Source: Pseudobutyrivibrio sp. UBA3626 (GTDB lineage: Bacteria; Bacillota; Clostridia; Lachnospirales; Lachnospiraceae). Taken from it: a stretch of 64,000 bases of DNA. The notes under the pieces are model-generated. The model was not told where the DNA came from. It did no database searches and saw only the letters and a program-made list of their open reading frames with translations. The stretch lies in assembly GCA_002373675.1 (NCBI GenBank), contig DFLF01000001.1, positions 20,090 to 84,089 of the forward strand, written 5' to 3'. Both the position numbers and the translations under genes were made by a program. Shown piece after piece: positions 27,734 through 37,229 of the stretch; the stretch's first letter is position 1; every line of letters begins with the position of its first letter.

Positions 27734-29337
27734 TATTTACAGCCTCCCTTAACTGCCGCTTCAATAAAACCTTTGAATAAAGGATGTGGTCTATTAGGTC
27801 TTGATTTAAACTCCGGATGGAACTGCACTCCAATATAAAATGGATGATTATGAACCTCTATTGTCTCTACAAGATTACCATCCGGGGATATTCCAGAAAG
27901 TACAAGCCCTGCATTCTCTAACACATCTCTGTACTCATTATTGAATTCATATCTGTGTCTATGTCTCTCAGACACTTCTTTACTATTATAGCACTCTTCC
28001 ATCAAAGTATCAGATTTAATACAACATGGATAACTGCCAAGTCTAAGTGTGCCACCTTTCTTCACATCGTCACTTTGTCCTGGCATAAAATCAATAACCT
28101 TATTATCTGTTGGATTTTCAAACTCACCAGAACATGCGTCTTTTAATTGTGCCACATTTCTTGCATATTCTATTACCGCAATCTGCATACCAAGACATAT
28201 TCCAAAGTAAGGAATATTATTCTCCCTTGCGTATCTTGCCGAAAGAATCATTCCTTCTACGCCTCTGTCACCAAATCCACCTGGAACAATTATTCCTGAT
28301 ACTTTACTCAATCTCTGTTTATAGTTATCTTTATCTAACTCCTCAGAATCAATCCAGTCAATATTAATATGGGCATTACAGTCATAACCGGCATGAGAAA
28401 GAGCCTCTGCAACTGATAGATAAGCATCGTGAAGCTGAACGTATTTGCCTACAAGACCTATTGTGACTTCACTTGTAAGTCCATTAATCTTATCAACAAG
28501 TTCATTCCATTCAACAAGATTTGACACAGTATTATTAATGCCAAGTTCTCTGCATACAACCTCTGAGAAGTTGCTATCTTCAAGCATCAGCGGAGCAGCG
28601 TAAAGACTATCAAGTGTCCTGTTCTCAATAACGCAATCTTCTTTAACGTTACAAAACATTGATATTTTCTTACATATACTGTCATCTAATGGCTCGTTAC
28701 ATCTTAGAACTATTATGTCCGGCTTTATACCCATGCCTTGAAGCTCCTTGACAGAATGCTGGGTGGGTTTAGACTTATGTTCATTGGAACCGTGGAGAAA
28801 GGGAACTAAGGTTACGTGAATAAAGAGACTGTTCTCCTTGCCTTTTTCTAAGGAAATCTGACGAACTGCCTCTAAGAAAGGCTGGGATTCTATATCGCCA
28901 ATCGTTCCGCCAATCTCCGTAATGACAACATCAGCATCAGTCTCTTCACCTGCTCTATATACAAATTCTTTTATCTCATTAGTAATATGAGGAATAACCT
29001 GCACTGTTGAGCCAAGATATTCCCCTCGTCTCTCTTTATTAAGGACATTCCAATATACCTTGCCTGATGTTAAGTTAGAATATTTTGTCAAATCCTCATC
29101 TATAAATCTCTCGTAATGTCCAAGGTCTAAATCAGTCTCAGCTCCATCTTCTGTTACATAAACCTCACCATGTTGATAAGGGCTCATGGTTCCCGGGTCA
29201 ACATTAATATAAGGGTCCAGTTTCTGCGCAGCGACTTTAAGACCTCTTGCCTTAAGCAGTCGTCCGAGTGACGCCGCCGTAATTCCTTTACCAAGACCTG
29301 ATACAACTCCTCCTGTTACGAAAATGTACTTAGTCAT
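27733..29337 (-). CDS. pyrG: CTP synthase
   Basis: 534 aa, the standard size. The amidoligase domain starts TKYIFVTGGVVSGLGKGI (P-loop) and contains the DPYINVDPGTMSP and HGEVYVTEDGAETDLDLGHYERF signatures. The glutaminase domain has Cys in FGICLGMQIAVIEYA and HPE in QFHPEF. It converts UTP to CTP using glutamine. It opens the pyrG-carA-carB-GS-like-ANTAR unit; the ATG has an upstream GAGGAGGAG ribosome site. Confidence 0.97.
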   Translation of the reverse strand: MTKYIFVTGGVVSGLGKGITAASLGRLLKARGLKVAAQKLDPYINVDPGTMSPYQHGEVYVTEDGAETDLDLGHYERFIDEDLTKYSNLTSGKVYWNVLNKERRGEYLGSTVQVIPHITNEIKEFVYRAGEETDADVVITEIGGTIGDIESQPFLEAVRQISLEKGKENSLFIHVTLVPFLHGSNEHKSKPTQHSVKELQGMGIKPDIIVLRCNEPLDDSICKKISMFCNVKEDCVIENRTLDSLYAAPLMLEDSNFSEVVCRELGINNTVSNLVEWNELVDKINGLTSEVTIGLVGKYVQLHDAYLSVAEALSHAGYDCNAHINIDWIDSEELDKDNYKQRLSKVSGIIVPGGFGDRGVEGMILSARYARENNIPYFGICLGMQIAVIEYARNVAQLKDACSGEFENPTDNKVIDFMPGQSDDVKKGGTLRLGSYPCCIKSDTLMEECYNSKEVSERHRHRYEFNNEYRDVLENAGLVLSGISPDGNLVETIEVHNHPFYIGVQFHPEFKSRPNRPHPLFKGFIEAAVKGGCK

Positions 29338-29366
29338 ATTATCTCCTCCTCATTCTATTCCTGCTC

Positions 29367-29435
29367 CTAGCATATAAATATATTTTCTTCAACTGAACTT
29401 CGTTCAATGTTTCAGAAAACATGTTTATATGCTAG
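29367..29435. repeat. Long imperfect palindrome between dapL and pyrG
   Basis: CTAGCATATAAA at 29367 and its exact complement TTTATATGCTAG at 29424 enclose a second inverted repeat (TTTTCT/AGAAAA) and a UGAAC-GAA-GUUCA hairpin. The result is a 69-base rod in the pyrG leader. No T run follows on the minus strand, so it is not a standard terminator. It may stabilise or pause the transcript. Confidence 0.6.
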
Positions 29436-29447
29436 ATGATATTTAGT

Positions 29448-30662
29448 CTATAACTTCTTAATTCTATCGATAGCCTTAATAGTATTTTCTCTACTGCCAA
29501 ATGCTGTAAGTCTGTAGTAGTTCTCTCCTTCCGGACCAAATCCAACTCCCGGTGTACCTACTACATTTGCTTTCTCCAATAGATAGTCGAAGAATTCCCA
29601 GCTTGTCATATTATTCGGAGTCTTTAGCCATATATATGGTGCATTAACTCCGCCATATGATTCAAAGCCGGCTTCTTTTAAACCGGTAAGAATTATTTTT
29701 GCATTTTCCATATAATAGGAAATATTCTCTTTTATCTCTCTTTGTCCTTCAGGAGAGTATACCGCCTCCCCTGCCTTCTGGACAATATATGGTGCACCAT
29801 TGTATTTCGTTCCATGTCTTCTTGCCCACAGTCCATGAAGTTCTACGCCTTCTACCACAAGGCTTTTGGGAACAACTGTATAACCTAATCTAAGACCTGT
29901 AAATCCTGCCGTCTTAGAGAATGAGCGAAATTCTATAGCACATTTTCTTGCACCGTCACATTCATAAATGCTATGAGGAACATTTTCTTCTGAAATAAAT
30001 GCTTCATAAGCGCTATCATATAGGATTACACTATTATTCTTAATTGCATAGTCTACCCACTTCTGTAAAGCTTCCTTTGTAATTACCGCGCCTGTGGGAT
30101 TATTAGGAAAGCACAGATAAATCAAATCAGGAGCTTTATCCGGCATCTCAGGTACGAATCCATTATCTGCATTGCAGGGCATGTAAATAACCTTATCGAA
30201 TCTCATTGTATCGCTGTTATAAAGTCCTGTTCTTCCAGCCATAACATTAGAGTCAACATATACAGGATATACAGGGTCACATACGCCGATTGTGTTGTCG
30301 ATGCCGAATATCTCTTGTATGTTGGAGCAATCGCATTTTGCCCCATCTGATACAAATATCTCATCAGCACTGATGTCACATCCCCTGTCCTTATAATCGG
30401 ACACAGCTATCTTCTCTCTAAGAAATGAATATCCTAAATCGGGGGCATATCCCTTAAATGTCTCTTCATGTGCCATCTCATCTACTGCACTGTGAAGCGC
30501 ACTAATAACGCTGGGTGCAAGAGGCTTGGTTACATCCCCGATGCCAAGTCTTATTATGTTAGCATCTGGATTTGCTTTCTCAAATTCATTAACCTTCTTA
30601 GCGATTGTTGAGAAAAGATAGCTACCTGGTAGCTTAGTAAAATTCTTATTAATTGTTGCCAT
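29448..30662 (-). CDS. dapL: LL-diaminopimelate aminotransferase
   Basis: 404 aa from the ATG at 30662, chosen because AAAGGAG lies 7 bases upstream and MATINKNFTKLPGSYLFS is the usual DapL start. A longer in-frame reading to 30788 runs through a structured leader and adds a low-quality 42-residue extension. PLP fold-type I features are present: CFPNNPTGAV, YDSAYEAFI and the Schiff-base Lys in SFSKTAGFTGLRLGYTV. It converts tetrahydrodipicolinate directly to LL-diaminopimelate with glutamate as amino donor, for lysine and peptidoglycan. The glutamate link fits the neighbouring gltBD. Confidence 0.95.
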   Translation of the reverse strand: MATINKNFTKLPGSYLFSTIAKKVNEFEKANPDANIIRLGIGDVTKPLAPSVISALHSAVDEMAHEETFKGYAPDLGYSFLREKIAVSDYKDRGCDISADEIFVSDGAKCDCSNIQEIFGIDNTIGVCDPVYPVYVDSNVMAGRTGLYNSDTMRFDKVIYMPCNADNGFVPEMPDKAPDLIYLCFPNNPTGAVITKEALQKWVDYAIKNNSVILYDSAYEAFISEENVPHSIYECDGARKCAIEFRSFSKTAGFTGLRLGYTVVPKSLVVEGVELHGLWARRHGTKYNGAPYIVQKAGEAVYSPEGQREIKENISYYMENAKIILTGLKEAGFESYGGVNAPYIWLKTPNNMTSWEFFDYLLEKANVVGTPGVGFGPEGENYYRLTAFGSRENTIKAIDRIKKL

Positions 30663-30691
30663 GATTTTCTCCTTTATATAATCCTTATTAT

Positions 30692-30757
30692 GCGTCTCAT
30701 CACCAAGTACCTGCGAGCGACTATATGTCTTTTCGCAGGTCTTGGCTGATTCGACGC
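30692..30757 (-). promoter_or_regulatory. Structured leader hairpin upstream of dapL
   Basis: On the minus strand a 66-base rod forms: GCGUC/GACGC, a GA/GA internal loop, AUCA/UGAU, CCAAG/CUUGG, then CCUGCGA/UCGCAGG with a capping GAC/GUC hairpin. It ends about 20 bases before the dapL ribosome site. The regular helices with small symmetric internal loops look like a regulatory RNA element, but I do not recognise a riboswitch class; lysine and T-box consensus elements are not seen. Confidence 0.5.
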
Positions 30758-30835
30758 TTGCTGTAATACTATAATTAGTGCATATCATGTGCTTCTAAGT
30801 ATAAGGATTATGGCTGAAGCCTTGTGTCAAGTTGT

Positions 30836-30977
30836 AGAAAATACATCAATTAAGTCAACAAGGGAATTTCGTGACAGGGATGTCACGAAAAGGAGGTCAC
30901 CGACTGGATGGAGGATTGACCTCCGGTTCCCGCCAAGGCTTATTATAAACTAGACCTTAATTGATAGTGTTTTCTAA
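30836..30977. other. 140-base structured intergenic element with 20-bp terminal inverted repeats
   Basis: TAGAAAATACATCAATTAAG near 30835 pairs with the complementary arm at 30955-30976 (one mismatch, one bulge). Inside are a GGGAA/TTCCC helix, a GGAGGTCA/TGACCTCC hairpin and a perfect TTTCGTGACA/TGTCACGAAA hairpin. The rest of the gltD-dapL gap (about 370 bases in all) holds only this element, the dapL leader and a short inverted repeat (ATAGCGAG/CTCGCTAT). It could be a small structured RNA or a miniature inverted-repeat element. Confidence 0.5.
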
Positions 30978-31036
30978 ACGAAGACACATAGCGAGACAAT
31001 AAGAATTATACTATGAAGCACTCGCTATATTATATA

Positions 31037-32521
31037 TTATAAATTAGTATATCCCATCAATTCCAAGTCTACTTCTCTAGCAGCCTTACGTCCGTCAGCA
31101 ATAGCTCTTACTACTAATGACTGTCCGCTTCTAACATCTCCGGCTGCATAGATGTTAGGCTGAGATGAGGAATGCTTCTCTCCTTCTGTCTTAACGTTGG
31201 TTCTACCGTCAAGTTCTACTTTGAAGTCGTCGGTAACATACTTTTCGCTTCCAAGGAAGCCTGCTGCAATAAGAACGAGCTGACAGGGTACGGTTTCTTC
31301 TGTTCCCTCAATCGGTACCATCATGAATCTACCTGTCTTCTCATCCTTCTTGGATTCGAGTTTAACTAATACTACTTCCTTAAGATTACCTTTCTTGTCC
31401 TTAATAAATTCCTTAACGGTTGTCTGATATATTCTTGGGTCATGTCCGAATTTATATATAGACTCTTCTTGTCCGTAATCTACCTTAAGGATTCTTGGCC
31501 ACTCCGGCCATGGATTGGAGTCAAGCCTCTCTACGGGTGGCTTAGGCATCATTTCAAGCTGTGTTACACTTTTAGCACCTAGTCTAATACATGTACCACA
31601 ACAATCATTTCCAGTATCTCCCCCGCCAATAATAATTACATCCTTGTCCTTGGCAAGATTAGTTGGAACCTTCTCAAAATCGCTATCTAATAATGTCTTA
31701 GTAACTTCTGTTAAGAAATCAACTGCAAATCTTATTCCCTTTGCCTCACGTCCAGGTGCCTTAATATCTCTTGGATTAGATGCACCACATGCAAGTACTA
31801 TGCTATCGTATTCCTTCTTCAATTCAGAAGCGGTAATATCTTTGCCTACATCAACATTTACTTTGAAAGTAACACCAGCTTCTTCCATTAGCTTAACTCG
31901 TCTGTCAATTAGCGATTTGTCCAGCTTCATATTAGGAATACCATAACGAAGAAGTCCACCTACTCTGTCCCTTCTTTCGTACACTGTAACATCATGTCCC
32001 CTTCTATTAAGAAGCTGTGCTGTAGCAAGACCAGATGGGCCACTTCCAATTACTGCTACCTTCTTACCTGTTCTAACAGATGGTGTAATCTCTTCAACAA
32101 GATTATTTGCATAAGCATATTCTATAACAGCTTTTTCGTTTTCTTTGGTAGATACACTTCCATCTTGATATCCACATGTACAGGCAGCTTCACATAAAGC
32201 AGGACATACTCTACTTGTAAATTCAGGAAAACTATGAGTAACAGAAAGTCTCTTATATGCCTCTTCCATTCTACCTCTATATACAAGGTCATTTACTTCA
32301 GGCACAAGATTATTAAGAGGACATCCTGATACCATTCCTGATATTAATTCACCTGCCTGGCAAAAAGGTATTCCACAATTCATACATCTTGATGCCTGTT
32401 CACGTTGTTTTGTAAGAGGTAAAGCTTCATGAAATTCTTTAAAATCTTTGATTCTGTCCTCTTCTGCCCTTACAGGCCCATCAATTCTGTCATATTCTAA
32501 GAATCCAGTTGTCTTACCCAT
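31037..32521 (-). CDS. gltD: Glutamate synthase small (beta) subunit
   Basis: 494 aa. The N-terminal iron-sulfur domain has the expected cysteines (CMNCGIPFCQAG, GCPLNN, CPALCEAACTCGY). FAD-binding (VAVIGSGPSGLATAQLL) and NADPH-binding (IIIGGGDTGNDC) Rossmann motifs follow, with GDVRSGQSLVVRAIADGR near the C-terminus. It passes electrons from NAD(P)H to GltB. The start overlaps the gltB stop by one base (TAATG), indicating translational coupling. Confidence 0.97.
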   Translation of the reverse strand: MGKTTGFLEYDRIDGPVRAEEDRIKDFKEFHEALPLTKQREQASRCMNCGIPFCQAGELISGMVSGCPLNNLVPEVNDLVYRGRMEEAYKRLSVTHSFPEFTSRVCPALCEAACTCGYQDGSVSTKENEKAVIEYAYANNLVEEITPSVRTGKKVAVIGSGPSGLATAQLLNRRGHDVTVYERRDRVGGLLRYGIPNMKLDKSLIDRRVKLMEEAGVTFKVNVDVGKDITASELKKEYDSIVLACGASNPRDIKAPGREAKGIRFAVDFLTEVTKTLLDSDFEKVPTNLAKDKDVIIIGGGDTGNDCCGTCIRLGAKSVTQLEMMPKPPVERLDSNPWPEWPRILKVDYGQEESIYKFGHDPRIYQTTVKEFIKDKKGNLKEVVLVKLESKKDEKTGRFMMVPIEGTEETVPCQLVLIAAGFLGSEKYVTDDFKVELDGRTNVKTEGEKHSSSQPNIYAAGDVRSGQSLVVRAIADGRKAAREVDLELMGYTNL

Positions 32522-35500
32522 TACTTATTACCTCCCACAACTACTTTGAATGCTTCAATCTTAGCAGTTTCATCGTCTGCACCGTGCTCTTTTTGATGAG
32601 CTATTTCTTTCATAATCACCTTATAATCAGCTGGAATAATCTTTTTAAAATGTTTTACACTATTCTCAAAATCTTCTAGTATCTCTTTTCCTTTAATTGA
32701 ATCTGTCAGTGCTACATGTTCTTCTATAATCGACTTAAGTTCTTCCTTGTCCACCTTAGATTCCACATTTTCCATAGATACAAGTTGCTTATTAAGATTC
32801 TTATAAAGCTTACTTTGTTCATCTAAAACATAGGCAACACCGCCTGACATTCCTGCTGCAAAGTTCTTGCCTGTTGGTCCAAGTATTACGGCAACACCAC
32901 CTGTCATATATTCACATCCATGTTCGCCTACACCTTCCACACATGCAATAGCACCAGAATTTCTTATACAGAAACGTTCACCTGCCATACCTGCAACAAA
33001 AGCTTTACCACTTGTTGCTCCGTACAATGCAACATTTCCAATAATGATATTCTCATGAGGATTGTATTTCGCTTCCTTCGGAGCCTTAACAATTAACTTA
33101 CCACCGGATAATCCTTTACCGAAATAATCATTACTGTCACCAACAAGATTAAGGGTGAGGCCCTTAGGAATAAATGCTCCAAAACTCTGACCACCTGCGC
33201 CAGTACAATTAATAGTTATTGTATCCTCTTTAAGTCCATCCTCATTATTTCTTGTAATCTCTGCACCAAGAAGTGTTCCAAATGTTCTATCAACACTTTG
33301 AAGTTTTACACTTGCTTTTGCCTTCTTACCAAGTTTAATAGCTTTCCTAATATCTTCTGATGCAAGTAATACGCTTTCGTCTTTTGTTTTCTCTAACTCA
33401 AAATCGTATAGATTCTTAGGACTGTGAGAAAGTGTCTTATCAAAATCCTTCATAAGTATTCTTGACAAATCAAGCTTAACATCTGTTGTATCAATTGATT
33501 CTTTAACACGAAGAAGGTCTGTTCTTCCAACTAATTCGTCGATTGATTTAACCCCTAACTCACTCATGATTTCTCGGAGTTGCTGAGCAATAAATCTCAT
33601 GAAGTTCTCAACGTATTCTGGTTTTCCTTTAAATCTTTTTCTTAGTTCAGGATTCTGAGTAGCTACACCCATAGGACATGTATCTGATTGACAAGCTCTC
33701 ATCATTACGCAACCAAGTGTAATAAGAGGCGCTGTAGCAAATCCAAATTCTTCTGCTCCAAGAATTGCTGCAATAGCAACGTCCTTTCCACTCATTAATT
33801 TTCCATCTGTCTCAATTACCACCTTATTTCTAAGGCCGTTAGCTATAAGAGTCTGGTGCGTCTCAGAAAGTCCAAGTTCCCAAGGAAGACCTGCATTATG
33901 AATTGATGAAAGAGGGGCTGCACCTGTTCCTCCATCATATCCAGAGATTAGGATTACACCTGCGCCAGCCTTTGCTACACCAGCAGCAACAGTACCTACA
34001 CCTGATTCCGATACAAGTTTAACGGATATTCGCGCATTTTTATTAGCACATTTCAAATCATAGATTAGCTGCGCCAAATCCTCTATTGAATAAATATCAT
34101 GATGAGGTGGAGGCGAAATCAGACTTACACCAGGAGTTGAATGTCTGGTTTTCGCAATCCAAGGGTAGACCTTTTTACCAGGCAAATGACCACCTTCTCC
34201 GGGCTTAGCACCCTGAGCCATTTTGATCTGGATTTCTCTTGCACTAGTTAAGTATCTACTTGTCACTCCAAATCTTCCACTGGCCACCTGCTTTATGGCA
34301 GAACATCTGTCATTATCACTACCACGTGAAAGTATACGTTCATCGCTCTCTCCACCCTCACCACTATTTGACTTGCCATGCAAGTGATTCATTGCTATGG
34401 CAAGAGTCTGATGAGCTTCCTCTGAAATTGAACCATAAGACATAGCTCCTGTCTTAAATCTTGTAACTATATCATCAACACTTTCAACTTCATCAATTGA
34501 TATTCCGTGTTCTGGGTAGTCGAAGTCTAGGAAACTTCTTATATATCCTGTAGTTTCCTGATTAACCATATCAGTATACTGCTTGAACTTCTCATAATCC
34601 CCTTCTCTTGTAGCCAACTGCAACATATGAATTGTCTTAGGATTATATCTATGATGCTCTCCCTGACTTCTGCTCTTATGACGACCAAGGGCTGTAAGTT
34701 CAAGATTCGTAGGAAGACCAAGTGGGTCAAATGCTCTACTATGTTGTCTGTCTACTGACTCACCTATATCTTCTAATGAGATTCCTCCGATTCTACTAAC
34801 AGTTTCTGGGAAATATGTATCTATAACTTCACTTGATATACCTATACACTCAAATATCTTGCTTCCCTGATATGACTGAATTGTGGAAATACCCATCTTA
34901 GATGCAATCTTAACAATTCCAAAAAGGATGGCATTGTCATAATCCTTTACTGCTGCATAATAATCTTTATCAAGTAAATCTTCTTCTACTAATTCTTCTA
35001 TAGTCGCATGAGCAAGGTATGGGTTAATCGCACTTGCTCCATATCCAAGAAGCGTTGCAAAATGATGCACTTCACAAGGTTCACCCGATTCTAGGATAAG
35101 TGACATAGCAGTACATTTACGAGTCTGAACAAGATGATTATGTACTGCTGCAACTGCAAGGAGAGAAGGAAGAGCAACATGATTCTCATCAACGCCTCTG
35201 TCGGAAAGAATCAGGATATTAGCCCCCTCTCTATATGCTTTGTCAACCTCTACAAATAGATGATCAAGTACACGCTTCATCGGAGTTGATTTATAGTAAA
35301 GAGTGGACACCTTAGCCACCTTGAAGCCTTCCTTGTTCATATTCTCAATCTTGAGCAAATCAAGGTCTGCAAGTATTGGATTATCAATCTTAATCACCTG
35401 ACAGTTATCCTCCTTTTCCTGAAGGAGGTTGCCGTTCTTACCGATATAGACTGTTCTGGAGGTTACAATCTCTTCTCTTAAAGAATCGATTGGGGGATTT

Positions 35501-37071
35501 GTTACCTGTGCAAACAATTGCTTAAAATAGTAAAAAAGCGGTTGATATTCCGATGATAGACAGGCAATAGGGGTATCAACACCCATTGAGCCTATTGTCT
35601 CATTATTATTAAGAGCCATTCCTTTGATTCCGTCATTGTAATTCTCCCATGTATACCCAAAGGCTTTCTGTAGCTTCTTAAGCTCATCTCCTTTTATTGC
35701 AGGAACTTTTCTGTTGGGAATCTTAATGTCACTAAGAGGTATTAACCTGCTGTCAAGCCATTCTCCGTAAGGCTTCTTAAGGGCATACCTCTCCTTAATC
35801 TCATCATCTAACAATATCTTCTTAGCCTTAGTATCAACTAATAATATCTTACCCGGATGAAGTCTCTCCTTCTTAAGGATATGGCTTTCATCAAGAGGCA
35901 ACACACCTACTTCTGATGACAGAATAAGTCTATTATCATCCATAATGTAATATCTGGATGGGCGAAGACCATTTCTATCTAGTATTGCACCCATTACATC
36001 GCCATCAGAAAAGAGAATAGATGCAGGTCCATCCCAAGGCTCTAGCATAGTTGCGTAGTACTGATAGAAGTCTCTCTCTTCCTGTGTTAATGTCTCGTTA
36101 TGCGCCCATGGTTCTGGAAGCATTATAGTCATTGCCAGTGGAAGGTCCATTCCTGACATAACAAGAAATTCTAATACGTTATCAAGCATTGCAGAATCAG
36201 AGCCACTCTGTGATATAACTGGAAGAACCTTAGTCATATCCTCTGAAGAAAATGCATTAGTATACATTGTCTCTTCTCTTGCAAGCATCTTATCAGCATT
36301 ACCTTTAATCGTGTTAATCTCACCGTTATGTACAATAAATCTGTTAGGATGCGCTCTGTTCCAGCTTGGCATGGTATTGGTTGAGAAGCGGGAATGTACC
36401 ATAGCTATTGCAGATTCATAGTCTTTGTCCTGTAAATCCACGAAGAATGTACGAAGCTGTCCTACAAGAAACATCCCCTTATACACTATCGTTCTACATG
36501 AAAGTGAAGGTACGTATGTATTAGCGCAGCTCTGCTCGAACTCACGTCTTACAACATATAGTTTTCTATCAAAATCCAAGTCTGTCTTAGCATCATCTGG
36601 TCTTTCGATAAAGGCCTGATAAATATTTGGCATACACTCCTTTGCCTTAGTTCCTAATACACTTGGCTTAGATGCCACCTTTCTCCATGCAAGTAATTCG
36701 AGACCTGCCTTTCTTACAATAATCTCGAACATAGTTCTTGCCTGTCTCATATCAAGATCATCTTGAGGAAAGAAGAACATACCAACACCATATTGTCTTT
36801 TTTGTGGTAGTTCTAAACCCTGTTTCTTCATCACTTTAACAAAGAATTTATGAGGAATTTGGGTGAGAATTCCAACACCATCACCAGTTTTTCCTTCTGC
36901 ATCTTTACCGGCTCTGTGCTCGAGATTCTCAACAATTGAAAGCGCATCTGCAACAAGACTGTGACTGGCTTTTCCTTCTATATCAATAACAGCACCAATA
37001 CCACAATTGTCATGTTCAAATTCTGGATTATATAATCCCTTCTCATTAATCTCCTTAAATGCGTTCGACAT
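32521..37071 (-). CDS. gltB: Glutamate synthase large (alpha) subunit
   Basis: 1516 aa, full length. A 22-residue propeptide precedes the N-terminal nucleophile Cys23 (HDNCGIGAVIDIEGKASH) of the class II glutaminase. The central domain, the FMN/3Fe-4S synthase domain (GGTGAAPLSSIHNAGLPWELGL and the cysteine loop MMRACQSDTCPMGVATQ) and the C-terminal GXGXG beta-helix (GAGGQSFGAF, GEHGCEYMTGG) are all present. It makes two glutamates from 2-oxoglutarate and glutamine. A strong promoter and an attenuator-like leader lie upstream, so expression is probably set by transcription termination. Confidence 0.97.
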   Translation of the reverse strand: MSNAFKEINEKGLYNPEFEHDNCGIGAVIDIEGKASHSLVADALSIVENLEHRAGKDAEGKTGDGVGILTQIPHKFFVKVMKKQGLELPQKRQYGVGMFFFPQDDLDMRQARTMFEIIVRKAGLELLAWRKVASKPSVLGTKAKECMPNIYQAFIERPDDAKTDLDFDRKLYVVRREFEQSCANTYVPSLSCRTIVYKGMFLVGQLRTFFVDLQDKDYESAIAMVHSRFSTNTMPSWNRAHPNRFIVHNGEINTIKGNADKMLAREETMYTNAFSSEDMTKVLPVISQSGSDSAMLDNVLEFLVMSGMDLPLAMTIMLPEPWAHNETLTQEERDFYQYYATMLEPWDGPASILFSDGDVMGAILDRNGLRPSRYYIMDDNRLILSSEVGVLPLDESHILKKERLHPGKILLVDTKAKKILLDDEIKERYALKKPYGEWLDSRLIPLSDIKIPNRKVPAIKGDELKKLQKAFGYTWENYNDGIKGMALNNNETIGSMGVDTPIACLSSEYQPLFYYFKQLFAQVTNPPIDSLREEIVTSRTVYIGKNGNLLQEKEDNCQVIKIDNPILADLDLLKIENMNKEGFKVAKVSTLYYKSTPMKRVLDHLFVEVDKAYREGANILILSDRGVDENHVALPSLLAVAAVHNHLVQTRKCTAMSLILESGEPCEVHHFATLLGYGASAINPYLAHATIEELVEEDLLDKDYYAAVKDYDNAILFGIVKIASKMGISTIQSYQGSKIFECIGISSEVIDTYFPETVSRIGGISLEDIGESVDRQHSRAFDPLGLPTNLELTALGRHKSRSQGEHHRYNPKTIHMLQLATREGDYEKFKQYTDMVNQETTGYIRSFLDFDYPEHGISIDEVESVDDIVTRFKTGAMSYGSISEEAHQTLAIAMNHLHGKSNSGEGGESDERILSRGSDNDRCSAIKQVASGRFGVTSRYLTSAREIQIKMAQGAKPGEGGHLPGKKVYPWIAKTRHSTPGVSLISPPPHHDIYSIEDLAQLIYDLKCANKNARISVKLVSESGVGTVAAGVAKAGAGVILISGYDGGTGAAPLSSIHNAGLPWELGLSETHQTLIANGLRNKVVIETDGKLMSGKDVAIAAILGAEEFGFATAPLITLGCVMMRACQSDTCPMGVATQNPELRKRFKGKPEYVENFMRFIAQQLREIMSELGVKSIDELVGRTDLLRVKESIDTTDVKLDLSRILMKDFDKTLSHSPKNLYDFELEKTKDESVLLASEDIRKAIKLGKKAKASVKLQSVDRTFGTLLGAEITRNNEDGLKEDTITINCTGAGGQSFGAFIPKGLTLNLVGDSNDYFGKGLSGGKLIVKAPKEAKYNPHENIIIGNVALYGATSGKAFVAGMAGERFCIRNSGAIACVEGVGEHGCEYMTGGVAVILGPTGKNFAAGMSGGVAYVLDEQSKLYKNLNKQLVSMENVESKVDKEELKSIIEEHVALTDSIKGKEILEDFENSVKHFKKIIPADYKVIMKEIAHQKEHGADDETAKIEAFKVVVGGNK

Positions 37072-37095
37072 AACGTTTCCTCCTTAAAAATAAGC

Positions 37096-37140
37096 AAAAA
37101 AATAGGCACTCCGAGTATAAACTCGAAGCGCCTTTGCTTC
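37096..37140 (-). promoter_or_regulatory. gltB leader attenuator: AAAGGC hexaloop hairpin overlapping an intrinsic terminator
   Basis: On the minus strand GAAGC-AAAGGC-GCUUC (37125-37140) is a 5-bp hairpin with a hexaloop carrying A at loop position 1 and G at position 4. Its loop and 3' arm are also the 5' arm of a 13-bp terminator stem (AGGCGCUUCGAGU with ACUCGGAGUGCCU) followed by seven T residues (37096-37102). The two structures cannot form together. This matches the known logic of ANTAR-bound antitermination hairpins. Confidence 0.72.
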
Positions 37141-37172
37141 ATAAAATCACTATTCTTCTTCATATCAAACGT

Positions 37173-37201
37173 ATTTTACTACCAATTTAGTTGAGTGTCA
37201 A
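37173..37201 (-). promoter_or_regulatory. Sigma-A-type promoter of gltB
   Basis: TTGACA, 17-base spacer, TAAAAT on the minus strand, about 100 bases before the gltB ATG. The start of transcription would leave room for the hexaloop/terminator leader. Confidence 0.8.
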
Positions 37202-37229
37202 GGTGTTTTTAACCAAACAAGTATCAAGT

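Noticed and set aside
30663..30788. N-terminal extension of DapL by 42 residues
   Set aside because: A strong ribosome site precedes the ATG at 30662, the family starts there, and the extension overlaps a structured leader.
30663..30835. Lysine riboswitch upstream of dapL
   Set aside because: The leader is too short and the conserved L-box core sequences are absent; the visible rod has a different layout.
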